Shown: positions 46,767-55,822 of the stretch, in pieces | How positions within the stretch are numbered: the stretch's first letter is position 1 | How the letters are laid out: every line of letters begins with the position of its first letter | Assembly (NCBI GenBank): GCA_903834785.1 | Contig: CAILKP010000087.1 | Coordinates: 32,373 to 96,372 of the forward strand | Length of the DNA: 64,000 nucleotides | Origin: an uncultured bacterium | GTDB lineage: Bacteria > Planctomycetota > Phycisphaerae > Phycisphaerales > UBA1924 | Direction of reading: 5' to 3' | Translations under genes and position numbers: made by a program | The notes under the pieces: generated by a model | The model's database searches: none | Told to the model about the DNA's origin: nothing | What the model saw: only the letters and a program-made list of their open reading frames with translations

Positions 46767-48260
46767 TCACGCCGCCTTCTTGACCGCGTGCACCCGCAGC
46801 GCACCACCCGCCACGCCCGCCCTGGCCGCCGCGGCAACCGCCGCGTTGGTCATCGCCAGCAGGTCGCCGGCTTCGGTGAACATGCTCCGCGTCGAGTCAT
46901 CCACGCACACCACACCGGCCGACACACCGATCGAAAGCTCAAAGGGCACCAGCCCCGGCAGCTCGATCCGCAGCGCAGTCTCAGCCGCAGCGCGGCGGGC
47001 CTGGTCAACGCACCGCGTCGCCTCCGCCCGGTTCATCGTCGGCAGCACCGCACCGAAGCGATCCCCGCCGCACCGGAAGACCATCCCGCCCGCTTCCTCG
47101 ATCGGCCCCCGGATGCGATCGGCCGCGCCACGCACCACCGCCGAGACCGTTGCCTCGCCGTGCCGAGCGCCGATCCCCGCCAGATCCTCGATCGCCAGCA
47201 TCGCCAGGCTCACACTCCGCCCCTCACTTGCCTGCTCAAAGGCAACGATCAGGTTCCGCTTGAACACCAGTTCGCTGGGCAGGCCGCTGTCGGCATCCGC
47301 CTCATGCGGTTCGATCGTCGGCAGCTCCGAACCCGGGTTAAACGGCATCGCCATCGACACCAGCGCGGCCTTGGACCGGCCCAGCAACTCCTCGACGTTC
47401 TGCTTCTCACCCGGCGGCAGTGCCAGCAGCGTGGCCACCTCGCGGCTGCCGACGTTCACCGACCTCACGATCGCGTCGATCTGCCCCGGGCTCAGGTTCA
47501 TCAGCTCCTGACCCTTCTCATACAGCCGCTTGAGCACAATCGCCGGCTCCGCGGCCGTCAGCAGGTCAGCACAAATGTTCCCCAGCGCAACTACGTTGCA
47601 CACCGTCGCGTGCTCCAGCGGTGCCGCCGTCGGCCGCTCGTGGAACTTGATCGGCGCAATAAGCGCGGCCGGCAGCTTCCAGTTCGTCGCCAGCATCGCG
47701 CCCAGATCCGCGTGCGACGCCTCGTACCGCTGCATCTCCAGACGTGCCACACGACGGTGGTCCGTGCCCGCCTCCACCAGCAGCTTGGCGTACTCCTCAC
47801 CCAGCGCCTGATACAGCGCGACCATCCCCACATCCTGCAGCAGCCCGCCCAGGAACGCTTCCTCATCACTGCCGCAGCGTGCCTCGCCGGCGATGATCTT
47901 CGCCGCAACGCCCGTCGTCAGCGCACGCCGCCAGTACACGTCGTAGTCAAACCCCGCCGCCTTGTCCTTGGCCAGCGAACTGACCAGCGAGAAGCCCAGC
48001 GCCAGCGTCTTGACCGCCGACAGGCCCAGCATCACGATCGCCTGATTGATGCTCGAGCACGGCTTGCGCAGCCCGTAGAACGAGCTGTTGACCGTTTTGA
48101 GCACCTTCAGCGACAGCGCCTGGTCATTGGCGATCGTGTCACCGATCATCTTGACCGGCACCCGCTCGTCCTGCGTCAGCTCAATGACCTTCAGTGCGAT
48201 CGCCGGAAGCGATGGGAGCTTCTTGCACGAAAGCACTTTGTCCAGGAGTTCTGGCGTCAT
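46767..48260 (-). CDS. HDOD-domain regulator with degenerate GGDEF domain
   Basis: The 497-residue protein has an N-terminal HDOD domain (ELLDKVLSCKKLPSLPAIALKVIELTQDERV, NDQALSLKVLKTVNSSFYGL, AIVMLGLSAVKTLAL, FLGGLLQDVGMVALY). Its C-terminal half resembles GGDEF diguanylate cyclase domains (SELVFKRNLIVAFEQASEG, LAMLAIEDLAGIGARHGEATVSAVVR). The GGDEF signature is GGDRF, with Glu replaced by Arg, and no RxxD inhibitory site is obvious. It is therefore probably catalytically inactive and acts as a c-di-GMP or protein sensor. The HDOD domain is a non-catalytic HD relative. ATG 48260 is used. Confidence 0.85.
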   Translation of the reverse strand: MTPELLDKVLSCKKLPSLPAIALKVIELTQDERVPVKMIGDTIANDQALSLKVLKTVNSSFYGLRKPCSSINQAIVMLGLSAVKTLALGFSLVSSLAKDKAAGFDYDVYWRRALTTGVAAKIIAGEARCGSDEEAFLGGLLQDVGMVALYQALGEEYAKLLVEAGTDHRRVARLEMQRYEASHADLGAMLATNWKLPAALIAPIKFHERPTAAPLEHATVCNVVALGNICADLLTAAEPAIVLKRLYEKGQELMNLSPGQIDAIVRSVNVGSREVATLLALPPGEKQNVEELLGRSKAALVSMAMPFNPGSELPTIEPHEADADSGLPSELVFKRNLIVAFEQASEGRSVSLAMLAIEDLAGIGARHGEATVSAVVRGAADRIRGPIEEAGGMVFRCGGDRFGAVLPTMNRAEATRCVDQARRAAAETALRIELPGLVPFELSIGVSAGVVCVDDSTRSMFTEAGDLLAMTNAAVAAAARAGVAGGALRVHAVKKAA

Positions 48261-48489
48261 CAACGGTCTCGGTCATTCCGCGCAACAGGCGCGGTCGCGG
48301 GCTCTGGGGGTATCGGTTGCCCCCCGCGGCTGCTTGACCGCCCGATCCTGTGGGTTTCCCCGATTCCAGAAACAACCCGGCGTGATAACCCCACCCTCCA
48401 GCCCACCCCACCGGCACCACCGGCACAGACTCCAGCAAGCGCTCCCCGACCGCCCGCCACCGGCCCTGCTCCGCCCGCACAGCTTGACG

Positions 48490-49236
48490 CTACCGCCCCG
48501 TCGCTGCCGAAAGCTCCGGGAAGCAAAACCTGCGCGACAGCAACGGCTGGGCGAGCACATACTCCGCGTAACTCACCAGCAGCCGCGCCGAACGCCGCGT
48601 TTCCGGACCCTCGCCCACCTCGCCGCTCTGCTCAAGTGCCGCCAGCCGCCGCAGCGTCCCGGCCCGGACAGGCCACACCACCCCCGTCGTCGCCTCCGCC
48701 GCCCCGATCACGCCGCCAAGCTCAGGGCAGAACCGCACCGTTCCATCAACCGGCAGCACCGAACCGTCGAGCATCGCCCCGACCTCCGGCTGCCAGCCGC
48801 TCTCCCGAAGTGCGGCCCACAGCAGCCGCACCATCGGCCCGTCCGCCGATGGCTGCTCCCGCAGCGACGCCAGAAACTCCATCGCGCACCCAAACAACAC
48901 CGCGTGCGGATCGCGATCAATCACCACCCGCTGCAGCAGCTCCGCGGCCAGCACCGCCCGGTAAAACCCGTCCAGCGACCGCCGCAGGTGCCAGAACGGT
49001 TCGGTCAGATCCCACTCTGTGCACGTGGCCAGCTCCGACTCCGGCCGCATCACCAGCCCGGCTGTCCCGGCCGTCAGCAGCTCAAAGCCGCCGGAGAACC
49101 TGGCCACCGGCCGCCGCGAGCCCTTGGCCAGCGCGCGCACCAGCCCGTGCCGCTCGGTCAGCATCACCGCGATCTGGCTGGTCTCCGACCAGTCATACAT
49201 CCGCAGCACGATCGCCCGATCAAACGTTGCTGGCAT
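48490..49236 (-). CDS. recO: DNA repair protein RecO
   Basis: The 248-residue protein has the RecO N-terminal OB fold (DRAIVLRMYDWSETSQIAVMLTERHGLVRALAKGSRRP). A central helical region (FYRAVLAAELLQRVVIDRDPHAVLF) and a C-terminal region with few cysteines follow. RecO binds ssDNA and SSB and helps RecR load RecA during gap repair. The four-cysteine zinc finger of some RecO proteins is not obvious here (cysteines are sparse, FCPELGG only). Length matches the family. ATG 49236 fits; GTG 49257 is the alternative. It lies 226 bp upstream of the HDOD gene in the same direction. Confidence 0.88.
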   Translation of the reverse strand: MPATFDRAIVLRMYDWSETSQIAVMLTERHGLVRALAKGSRRPVARFSGGFELLTAGTAGLVMRPESELATCTEWDLTEPFWHLRRSLDGFYRAVLAAELLQRVVIDRDPHAVLFGCAMEFLASLREQPSADGPMVRLLWAALRESGWQPEVGAMLDGSVLPVDGTVRFCPELGGVIGAAEATTGVVWPVRAGTLRRLAALEQSGEVGEGPETRRSARLLVSYAEYVLAQPLLSRRFCFPELSAATGR

Positions 49237-49287
49237 TGACTTGACGCTCACGCGCACCGGACATCATCCGCCGGTCCGCCACACATC

Positions 49288-52209
49288 TCAGCAGCCGATG
49301 CTGAACGCGTTGATGAACTCGATGAAGTCCGTGCCGTCGATCGTACCGTCCGGCCCGCCCGCGGGCAGGGCCTGGTTGGTGCCGCCGGCAACATCCGCCA
49401 CCGGATCAACCGTCACATCACCGATGGCAAACGAGTTGATGAAGTCGATGAAGTCCGAGCCGTCCACCGTGCCGTCACGGTTCATGTCCGACAGACACGG
49501 CGGGGCCAGTGGCGGGAAGCTGCTGCGGAAGTTCACATTCACCAGCGTGCCGAACGCCGAAGCGTTGTTCGTCACCGCGTTCCAGCCCGAGCTGCCGAAG
49601 TTCACGCCCGTGCCGTCCTGAGCCGTCACGGCAACCCAGTACACGCCGCCCGGCTGCAGCTCGCCGCTGTAGCCGTTGCGCAGCACCCCGCCCGGCAGCG
49701 GCTCACGCCCGGTTGCAGGCGCCACCGTCATCCCGAACGACATCTGCGCCATCAGCCCCGGGCCGCTGTTGTTGTCGGTCGCCACACGCTGCCCGAAGCT
49801 GTCGTACAGCCCCAGGAACGGATCGGTCGTAAAGAAGCTCGTCTCGGTGTCAATATCCAGCCAGTCCGTGCCCGACACCGCGCCCGCCGGGAACGTGAAG
49901 CTCATCCACGCCACATCGCCCGCAGCAAGACCGACCGACCGCGTCAGCGTCCCGCCCAGCGTCTCGATCTCCGCCGACGGTGTCGGGGACTCGCTGGCAA
50001 TCAGGCTCGAGTCTGCCACGAACCGCACGTTCACACGCAGTACGCCGCTGTTGATCGCGTTGGAGTTCATGTTCCAGTCCGGGCTCGCGCCCTGACCGTT
50101 GTTGCCCCCGCGAACCGCCAGGTAGTACACACCCGCCAGCGGCATCTCACCGCTGTCACCGTTGGCACGCCGCGCCAGCGCCGGCGTCCGCAGCACCACC
50201 ATCCCGTCGCCGTAGCTCAGCTGGCTGAGGTACAGCGAACCCTGATCCAGTTCCGAGCCGCCGAACACCTCACTGATGCCCGCCGAATCGTACAGCCGCA
50301 TCGCCGTGTCATTAAACGGAGTCAGCTCCGAGCCCTCGGTGTCGATCACCAGCGCGCTGGCCGCAGTCGCCGATGCCGGAACCTCAATCCGGAAGAACGC
50401 GATCTGCTCGGACTCCAGCACCGTCGCCAGTGTCGCCGTACCGGCCTGCAGCACGCCAAAGTCACGCCCGGCGGCAACCACAGGCACCGTGCCCGCATCG
50501 CCCGTCGTGTCCGTGCGGTACCGCACCGTCAGCGAGACCGGGCCCGCGTTGTCCGCACCGCCGTTGATCACGTTGAAACTGCTCCCGCCGAATGTCGCCG
50601 TGTCCCCGGCCACGACCGCCAGGTAGTAGTTCCCCGCCGGCAGCGTCTGCCCGTCCTGGCCGAAGAAGTTGTACGAGGTCCCGATCCGCTGACGGAACCC
50701 GCCGCCGAAGCTCAGCAGCCCAAGTGAGCCCGAACCGCTGTCAAAGTCGATCGCCACGCGGTTGCCGTTGGCCCGGTACAGCGCCAGCGAGCAGTCGTTG
50801 ACCGGCTGCAGCTGCGAGCCCTCGGTATAGATGTCCAGCCCGCTGTCGGTGTCAATGTCCGTCGGAATCGTCAGCTTCACCCACGAGGTCACGCCCGCCT
50901 GCATCGGCACCGCGTAGTTCGTCGCCTGGTCCGCCGCCGGTGTGCCCACATCAATCAGCCCCGGCAGCGCATCGCCGCTCAGCGGCTGGATGTTCTGCAG
51001 CACCCGCACCCGCAGCGTCACCTCACCCGTCGCGTCCGAGTCCGTGATCACGTCAAAGCCCGGCAGCGCACGCTGCCCGCGACCCGCCGCACACACCGCC
51101 ACCACATAGTTCCCCGCCGGCAGCGCCGCACCGTCACGCCCGTCATAGTTCAGCCCGTCGCCCTGCCCGTACAGCAGCGGCGTGCCGATCGTCAGCTGGC
51201 TGGTCAGCCCCGGGCCGTCATCGTCATCGCTCGGCAGCAGCGTCCCGTCCGGACGGAACAGCGCGACAAACGTGTCATCCACACCCAGCGGCGAGAACGA
51301 CGGTCCCGTCAGCACCGAGCCGATCGTGTCAATGTCCAGCCGGCTGCCCGTCGTGATCGCCGGAATCGAGATCGAATAGAACTTCACCGCCCCCGCCTCC
51401 AGCGCCGCCGTCGCAACGCCCCAGCTCCCGTCGCCAGGCACCGCCAGCGGCAGGGTGTCCGGCGGCGGGCACGGTGTGCCCGAGGCCGTACCGCTCAGCT
51501 TAAACGGCAGATCCTGCGGCTCAATCGTGCCCGTCGTATTGTCACCATCCAGCGTCGGCCAGGCACCCGTAGCGGCAAAGCTGCTCGTGCCCACCGCGTT
51601 GTCAGACAGTCGGTTGGGCGTAATCGGCGGCATAAACGGCCCCGATGCCGGGATCGCCCCACGTGTCGAGAACGCGATCCAATACGTCTTCGGCCGCGCC
51701 GCATCACCCAGCACCGGCGAACCCGCCAGGTTCACCGTCACCTCCTGAACCGCCCGCTGCGAGTTGATCCGATACAGGAACGTCCCCGGAGCAGCACCCG
51801 AGACGTAGCTCGACGAGATCTTCCGATCCGTCAACAGGTCGCCCCAGATCATGCTCGTCCCCGGCGCACCCGGCTTGCCGTCAAAGATCGCCACATACGC
51901 TTCCGTGATCGTCGACGGGCCCAGCGGGTCCGCACCCGTCTGGTACACGAGAAACTTGGCGCTGTTCAGCGTCCAGGTCACCCCGCACGGAACCGTGAAG
52001 TCGTCGGCGCAGGCGTTCTGTGAATCAAAGTTCGTGCCGAACCCGTTGATGTTCAGCCCCTCCTGCACCACCGACAAGTCGCCCCCGTTGGGCCCGGTAC
52101 CCACCGCAGTCACGATCGTGCCGTTGCTCAGCAGCTCGGTCCCGTCGGCCAGGGCCATCCCGCAGCAGGCAAGCACAGCAGCAACGGTGGAGAACAGGGT
52201 CTTGGTCAT
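49288..52209 (-). CDS. Secreted GC-type dockerin protein with bacterial pre-peptidase-like domains (paralog C)
   Basis: The 973-residue protein starts at ATG 52209, with GGAAAGAG just upstream. A signal peptide (MTKTLFSTVAAVLACCGMALAD) is followed by an N-terminal jellyroll-like region (NFDSQNACADDFTVPCGVTWTLNSAKFLVYQTG). Four or so related domains of about 150 residues contain SLALYRANGNRVAIDFDSGSGSLGLLSFG and LPAGNYYLAVVAGD patterns, resembling pre-peptidase C-terminal beta-sandwich domains. The tail has two dockerin loops (NRDGTVDGSDFIDFINSFAIGD and GPDGTIDGTDFIEFINAFSI) and ends Gly-Cys. It is a close relative of the next gene upstream (52571-55483). No protease motif is seen; the role is unknown. 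Confidence 0.87.
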   Translation of the reverse strand: MTKTLFSTVAAVLACCGMALADGTELLSNGTIVTAVGTGPNGGDLSVVQEGLNINGFGTNFDSQNACADDFTVPCGVTWTLNSAKFLVYQTGADPLGPSTITEAYVAIFDGKPGAPGTSMIWGDLLTDRKISSSYVSGAAPGTFLYRINSQRAVQEVTVNLAGSPVLGDAARPKTYWIAFSTRGAIPASGPFMPPITPNRLSDNAVGTSSFAATGAWPTLDGDNTTGTIEPQDLPFKLSGTASGTPCPPPDTLPLAVPGDGSWGVATAALEAGAVKFYSISIPAITTGSRLDIDTIGSVLTGPSFSPLGVDDTFVALFRPDGTLLPSDDDDGPGLTSQLTIGTPLLYGQGDGLNYDGRDGAALPAGNYVVAVCAAGRGQRALPGFDVITDSDATGEVTLRVRVLQNIQPLSGDALPGLIDVGTPAADQATNYAVPMQAGVTSWVKLTIPTDIDTDSGLDIYTEGSQLQPVNDCSLALYRANGNRVAIDFDSGSGSLGLLSFGGGFRQRIGTSYNFFGQDGQTLPAGNYYLAVVAGDTATFGGSSFNVINGGADNAGPVSLTVRYRTDTTGDAGTVPVVAAGRDFGVLQAGTATLATVLESEQIAFFRIEVPASATAASALVIDTEGSELTPFNDTAMRLYDSAGISEVFGGSELDQGSLYLSQLSYGDGMVVLRTPALARRANGDSGEMPLAGVYYLAVRGGNNGQGASPDWNMNSNAINSGVLRVNVRFVADSSLIASESPTPSAEIETLGGTLTRSVGLAAGDVAWMSFTFPAGAVSGTDWLDIDTETSFFTTDPFLGLYDSFGQRVATDNNSGPGLMAQMSFGMTVAPATGREPLPGGVLRNGYSGELQPGGVYWVAVTAQDGTGVNFGSSGWNAVTNNASAFGTLVNVNFRSSFPPLAPPCLSDMNRDGTVDGSDFIDFINSFAIGDVTVDPVADVAGGTNQALPAGGPDGTIDGTDFIEFINAFSIGC

Positions 52210-52570
52210 GCTCTTTCCTTTCCTTACAACCTGCGAAGGCACCGACACCTCTGATTCGCGCCATCCGCACCGACAGTTCCACAATCACCCATCAATGCGG
52301 CATCTCCGGCCCCGTACAGATACCACGCCGCTCGGGCTATTCCAGCCTTCCTGCCCCGCCAACCTCCCATCCTTGGCCCCCACAGCCCCCACGCACGCAC
52401 GGTTTACCGAAACCACCACAGTTCATGGTTATGGGACTGCAGTTCCCGGACTTCTCCCGGCCCCTGCCACCGCCCGCCCCGCTGCACCCCGGCCACACAC
52501 CCGCTCCGGAAAACGGGCCGGCCCCGTCAGGGGCCGGCCCGCATGAACTCAGAATCTCAGAACTTCACAA
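52210..52570. other. Intergenic region between paralogs C and D
   Basis: This 361-bp stretch contains the terminator of paralog D at 52508-52541 and, between it and 52210, the presumed promoter of paralog C. An AT-patch around 52405-52440 is the most likely promoter area; no consensus could be read. The ribosome-binding stretch GAAAGGAAAGAG is shared with paralog D. Confidence 0.4.
52508..52541 (-). terminator. Rho-independent terminator of paralog D
   Basis: A perfect 12-bp stem CGGGCCGGCCCC (52514-52525) pairs with 52530-52541 around a 4-nt loop. On the minus strand it is followed by TTTTCC. It lies 30 bp past the stop codon of the 52571-55483 gene. Confidence 0.85.
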
Positions 52571-55483
52571 TCAGCAGCCGGCGCCGAACGCGTTGATGAA
52601 CGCGATGAAGTCGCTGCCGTCGATCGTGCCGTCGCCCGGGGCCGTGCCGCCGGCATCGACGATGTCGGCAACCGGATCAACCGAGGCATCTCCGATGGCG
52701 AAGCTGTTGATGAAGGCGATGAAGTCGCTGCCGTCGATGCTGCCGTCGGCGACGACGTCAGCAAGGCAGGCCGGCGCCAGCGGGGGCAGGCTGGTGCGGA
52801 TGTTGATGGTGTAGGTATCCTCGATGTCAGCGTGCGGGTTGCTGACATCCCAGTTGCCGGCGCCGAAGGTCGGCGCGGCCGCCCAGATGGTCGCACCGAT
52901 CCAGTAGGTGCTGCCCGGGGTCAGCACGCCACTGGCGCCGTTGCGGGGCAGCGCGCCCGCGAAGTTGTCGCGACCCATCTCGCCGCCGGCGCCACCGAAG
53001 GTCACCTGCGAGAGCAGAGCCGGGCCGCCGTCATCGTCTTCGATCAGGCGGTTGCCGTCGGTGTCGTACACCGCGATGATCGTATCGGTAGCCGCGGTGG
53101 TGCCCACGGTGTCGATGTCGATCCAGTCAGCAAACGTGGCCGTGGCCGGCCAGACGAACTTCGTCCAGACCACGTCCGCGGGGTTGACCACGAGAGTGTT
53201 CGTGATCGTTCCGCCGATGGCAGCCAGGTCGTACGAGGGCGTCGGTGCCTCGGAGGCCGTGATGTCAAAGACCTCGGGCACGTAGCGGATGCGGAGCGAC
53301 ATCGAGCCGGCGTTCAGCCCGTTGGCGTTGAGGTTCCAGTTGTTGACACCGGAGCCGCCGGCGTTGCCGGTGCGGACACCGACGTAGTACACGCCCGCGC
53401 CGGGGAACGCACCGTCACGGCTGTTGCCGCGCTGGGCCAGGGCCGGCGTGTTGAACACGAACAGGCCGTTGCCGAAGCACATCTGGCTCAGGAAGCTCGA
53501 GCCGTCATCGAAGTCCGCACCACCAAGGGTGGCCGGGCTGGCGCCGTTGGCATCGAAGATGCGGATGGCCGTGTCGTTGTCCGGGGTCAGCGAGGTACCC
53601 TCGGTGTCAATGATCAGCTGGCCGGTCAGCGAAGCGGTCGCCGGGATCTCAAAGCGGAAGTACGTCACAGTCTCCGCATCGACGGTGACCGTGCGGGTCG
53701 CGGTGCCGCCCGTCAGCTCGCCGAAATCAGCCTCGGGAGCAACCGTCGGCGTGGCGGCGATATCGCCGGTCACGTCCGTGCGGTAGCGAACCGAAAGGTT
53801 CACGTTGCCCGCGTTCAGTGCACCACCGTTGACAGCGCTGAAGTTCGATGCACCGAACTGCGAGGTGTCGTCGCCGATGACGGCCAGGTAGTAGTCACCC
53901 GCCGCCAGAGCCCCGCCGTTCTGACCCGTGAAGTTCCACGAGGTGCCGATCCGCGAGCGGAAGCCGCCACCGAAGCTCATCAGCGCCAGCGAACCGGAGC
54001 CGTTGATGAAGTCCGTGGCCACCAGGGCGCCCGTCGAGTTGTACAGACCCAGCGAAACATCGTTCTCGGGGGCCAGCGTGGAGCCCTCGGTGAAGATGTC
54101 CAGTGCCTCGGTCAGCGCGATCGCCGCCGGGAGCGTGAACTTGACCCACTTGGTCACACCGGCCGCAACCGGGACCGAGGCGTTGACCGTCGAGCCGGCC
54201 GACAGAGCCGGCAGCGTCTGCAGGCCGGGCAGGTTGTTGCCCGACAGCGCGGGCAGACCCGTCAGAACGCGGGCATTGACCGTGATCGAGCCCGTCGCGT
54301 CGGAGTTGGTCGTCAGACCGAACGCCGGCAGGATGTTCGTCGGGTTGCCGATGCCGCACACGCCGATGACGTACGTGCCGGCGGCCAGGGTGGCGCCGTC
54401 GCGGCCATCGAAGTTCAGACCGGTGTTCGTCGAGAACCCGATCGGCGTGCCGAAGCTCAGCTGGCTCATGAAGCCCGAGCCGTCATCGTCATCGCTGCCG
54501 ATCAGCTCACCCTCGGGGCCGTACAGGGCCAGGATGGTGTCGTTGAGCAGGCCGGGACCGAACGTCGGCGCGCTGAGGTTCGAACCCTCAGTGGTGATGT
54601 CCAGACGGCTGCCGGCACCGATCGCCGGGATCGTGATGCTGAAGAACTTCACGTTGCCGGCGGCGATCGGCGTCGTCGCCGTGGCAAACGAGCCGTTACC
54701 GGGAATGGCCAGCGTCTGCGTGGCCGGGGGCGGGCAGACCGCGCCGCTGCGGGTACCGACCACCTTGAACGAAACGTCCATCGGCTGAACGCCCGCCGCG
54801 TTGGCGTTCTGGTCAACCTGGGGGAACGTCAGACCGCCGTCGGTGGACTGCACGGCGTTGAATGACGGGCCGGGGGCCACGCCCAGCGGCGGACCCCACG
54901 GGCCGCTGGCCGAGAGCGTGCTGCTCAGGCCGTAGGTGAACCAGAACTGGCGAGTACCGCCGCTGGCGTCCAGAACGATCGGCGTGGGCAGGTTGATCGT
55001 GACTTCCTGAATGCGACGCTGCGTGTTGTTCGTCACACCGGCCTGCACGCGATAGATCGCCGGGCTCGCCCAGGCAACCTGCGTCGCGGTGTCGGTGATC
55101 AGGTTCGTCGTCGTGTCACCGAAGACCACGGTCGAACCCGGAGCTCCCGGCAGACCGTCCCAGATCTGCAGCACCGCACCAGTGATCGTCGGCGTCGTCG
55201 CGCCGGTCTGATAGGTGTACACCTTGATCGAGTTGACCGTCCACGACCGGCCGCAGGGAACCGTGAAGTCGTCGCCGACCAGCACGTTCGCACCTGAGTT
55301 GGCGCTGATGCCGAAGATGTTCGAGTTCGCGTCAATCACGCTCAGCGCTGCGCCGGCGATCGGCGCGGTACCCACAGCACCCGCCGTGGCGTTCGTGCCG
55401 TTGTTAAACAGCTCGGTCTGGGCTTGCGCCAGGCCGGCAAACGCCAGCAGGGCAACGGCGGAGGGAACAAAGCAGTTCTTCAT
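52571..55483 (-). CDS. Secreted GC-type dockerin protein with pre-peptidase-like domains (paralog D)
   Basis: The 970-residue protein has a signal peptide (MKNCFVPSAVALLAFAGLAQAQ) and a jellyroll-like N-terminal region (VLVGDDFTVPCGRSWTVNSIKVYTYQTG). Repeated beta-sandwich domains share SLGLYNSTGALVATDFINGSGSLALMSFGG and LAAGDYYLAVIGDD with paralog C, and similarity runs over the full length. The tail contains DGSIDGSDFIAFINSFAIGD and DGTIDGSDFIAFINAFGA and ends Gly-Cys. ATG 55483 has AAAGGAAAGAG upstream, the same leader as paralog C. The two genes are therefore a tandem duplication that kept its translation signal. Function unknown; export and anchoring are inferred. Confidence 0.88.
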   Translation of the reverse strand: MKNCFVPSAVALLAFAGLAQAQTELFNNGTNATAGAVGTAPIAGAALSVIDANSNIFGISANSGANVLVGDDFTVPCGRSWTVNSIKVYTYQTGATTPTITGAVLQIWDGLPGAPGSTVVFGDTTTNLITDTATQVAWASPAIYRVQAGVTNNTQRRIQEVTINLPTPIVLDASGGTRQFWFTYGLSSTLSASGPWGPPLGVAPGPSFNAVQSTDGGLTFPQVDQNANAAGVQPMDVSFKVVGTRSGAVCPPPATQTLAIPGNGSFATATTPIAAGNVKFFSITIPAIGAGSRLDITTEGSNLSAPTFGPGLLNDTILALYGPEGELIGSDDDDGSGFMSQLSFGTPIGFSTNTGLNFDGRDGATLAAGTYVIGVCGIGNPTNILPAFGLTTNSDATGSITVNARVLTGLPALSGNNLPGLQTLPALSAGSTVNASVPVAAGVTKWVKFTLPAAIALTEALDIFTEGSTLAPENDVSLGLYNSTGALVATDFINGSGSLALMSFGGGFRSRIGTSWNFTGQNGGALAAGDYYLAVIGDDTSQFGASNFSAVNGGALNAGNVNLSVRYRTDVTGDIAATPTVAPEADFGELTGGTATRTVTVDAETVTYFRFEIPATASLTGQLIIDTEGTSLTPDNDTAIRIFDANGASPATLGGADFDDGSSFLSQMCFGNGLFVFNTPALAQRGNSRDGAFPGAGVYYVGVRTGNAGGSGVNNWNLNANGLNAGSMSLRIRYVPEVFDITASEAPTPSYDLAAIGGTITNTLVVNPADVVWTKFVWPATATFADWIDIDTVGTTAATDTIIAVYDTDGNRLIEDDDGGPALLSQVTFGGAGGEMGRDNFAGALPRNGASGVLTPGSTYWIGATIWAAAPTFGAGNWDVSNPHADIEDTYTINIRTSLPPLAPACLADVVADGSIDGSDFIAFINSFAIGDASVDPVADIVDAGGTAPGDGTIDGSDFIAFINAFGAGC

Positions 55484-55822
55484 AATCTCTTTCCTTTCAA
55501 GGTTCGTCACGGAACCCCGCGGTTCCATCTCGCACGCAACTCGATGCCACACACATGGCATCCACCAGATCGGGATCACTCCGAGCCCGCGGGAACAAAC
55601 CCGCAGCACTCAGGACCCGCCCGCTCGGCGCAGTCCCGAACCCGGTGGTCGAATTGAACGCTCAATCAGCCAGTTAAGATACCACCAAAACCGGGGCCGA
55701 CCAGTGCATTCACTAGGTTGACCCAACATCGATTGTCTGATAATGCACGCAATATCCATCAGCCGCCCGGAATCTGGGCGGCCTGTGCCGATCCTGCCCG
55801 CACCTCAGTTATTCGCCTGACC
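55484..55822. other. Intergenic region between nuoD and paralog D
   Basis: This 339-bp stretch lies upstream of paralog D and downstream of nuoD. An AT-rich area at 55660-55765 (with TATCTT on the minus strand at about 55675) is the likely promoter of paralog D; no good -35 was found. No hairpin after nuoD and no RNA gene are seen. Confidence 0.4.

Noticed and set aside
46680..49244. Long plus-strand ORF (854 codons) opposite the HDOD and recO genes
   Set aside because: The translation is Arg/His/Pro/Gln-rich and runs across two well-supported genes and their gap.
52832..54865. Plus-strand ORF (677 codons) opposite a GC-dockerin gene
   Set aside because: It is a shadow of the repeated beta-domain gene and its composition is mostly Arg, Gly, Val and Asp.
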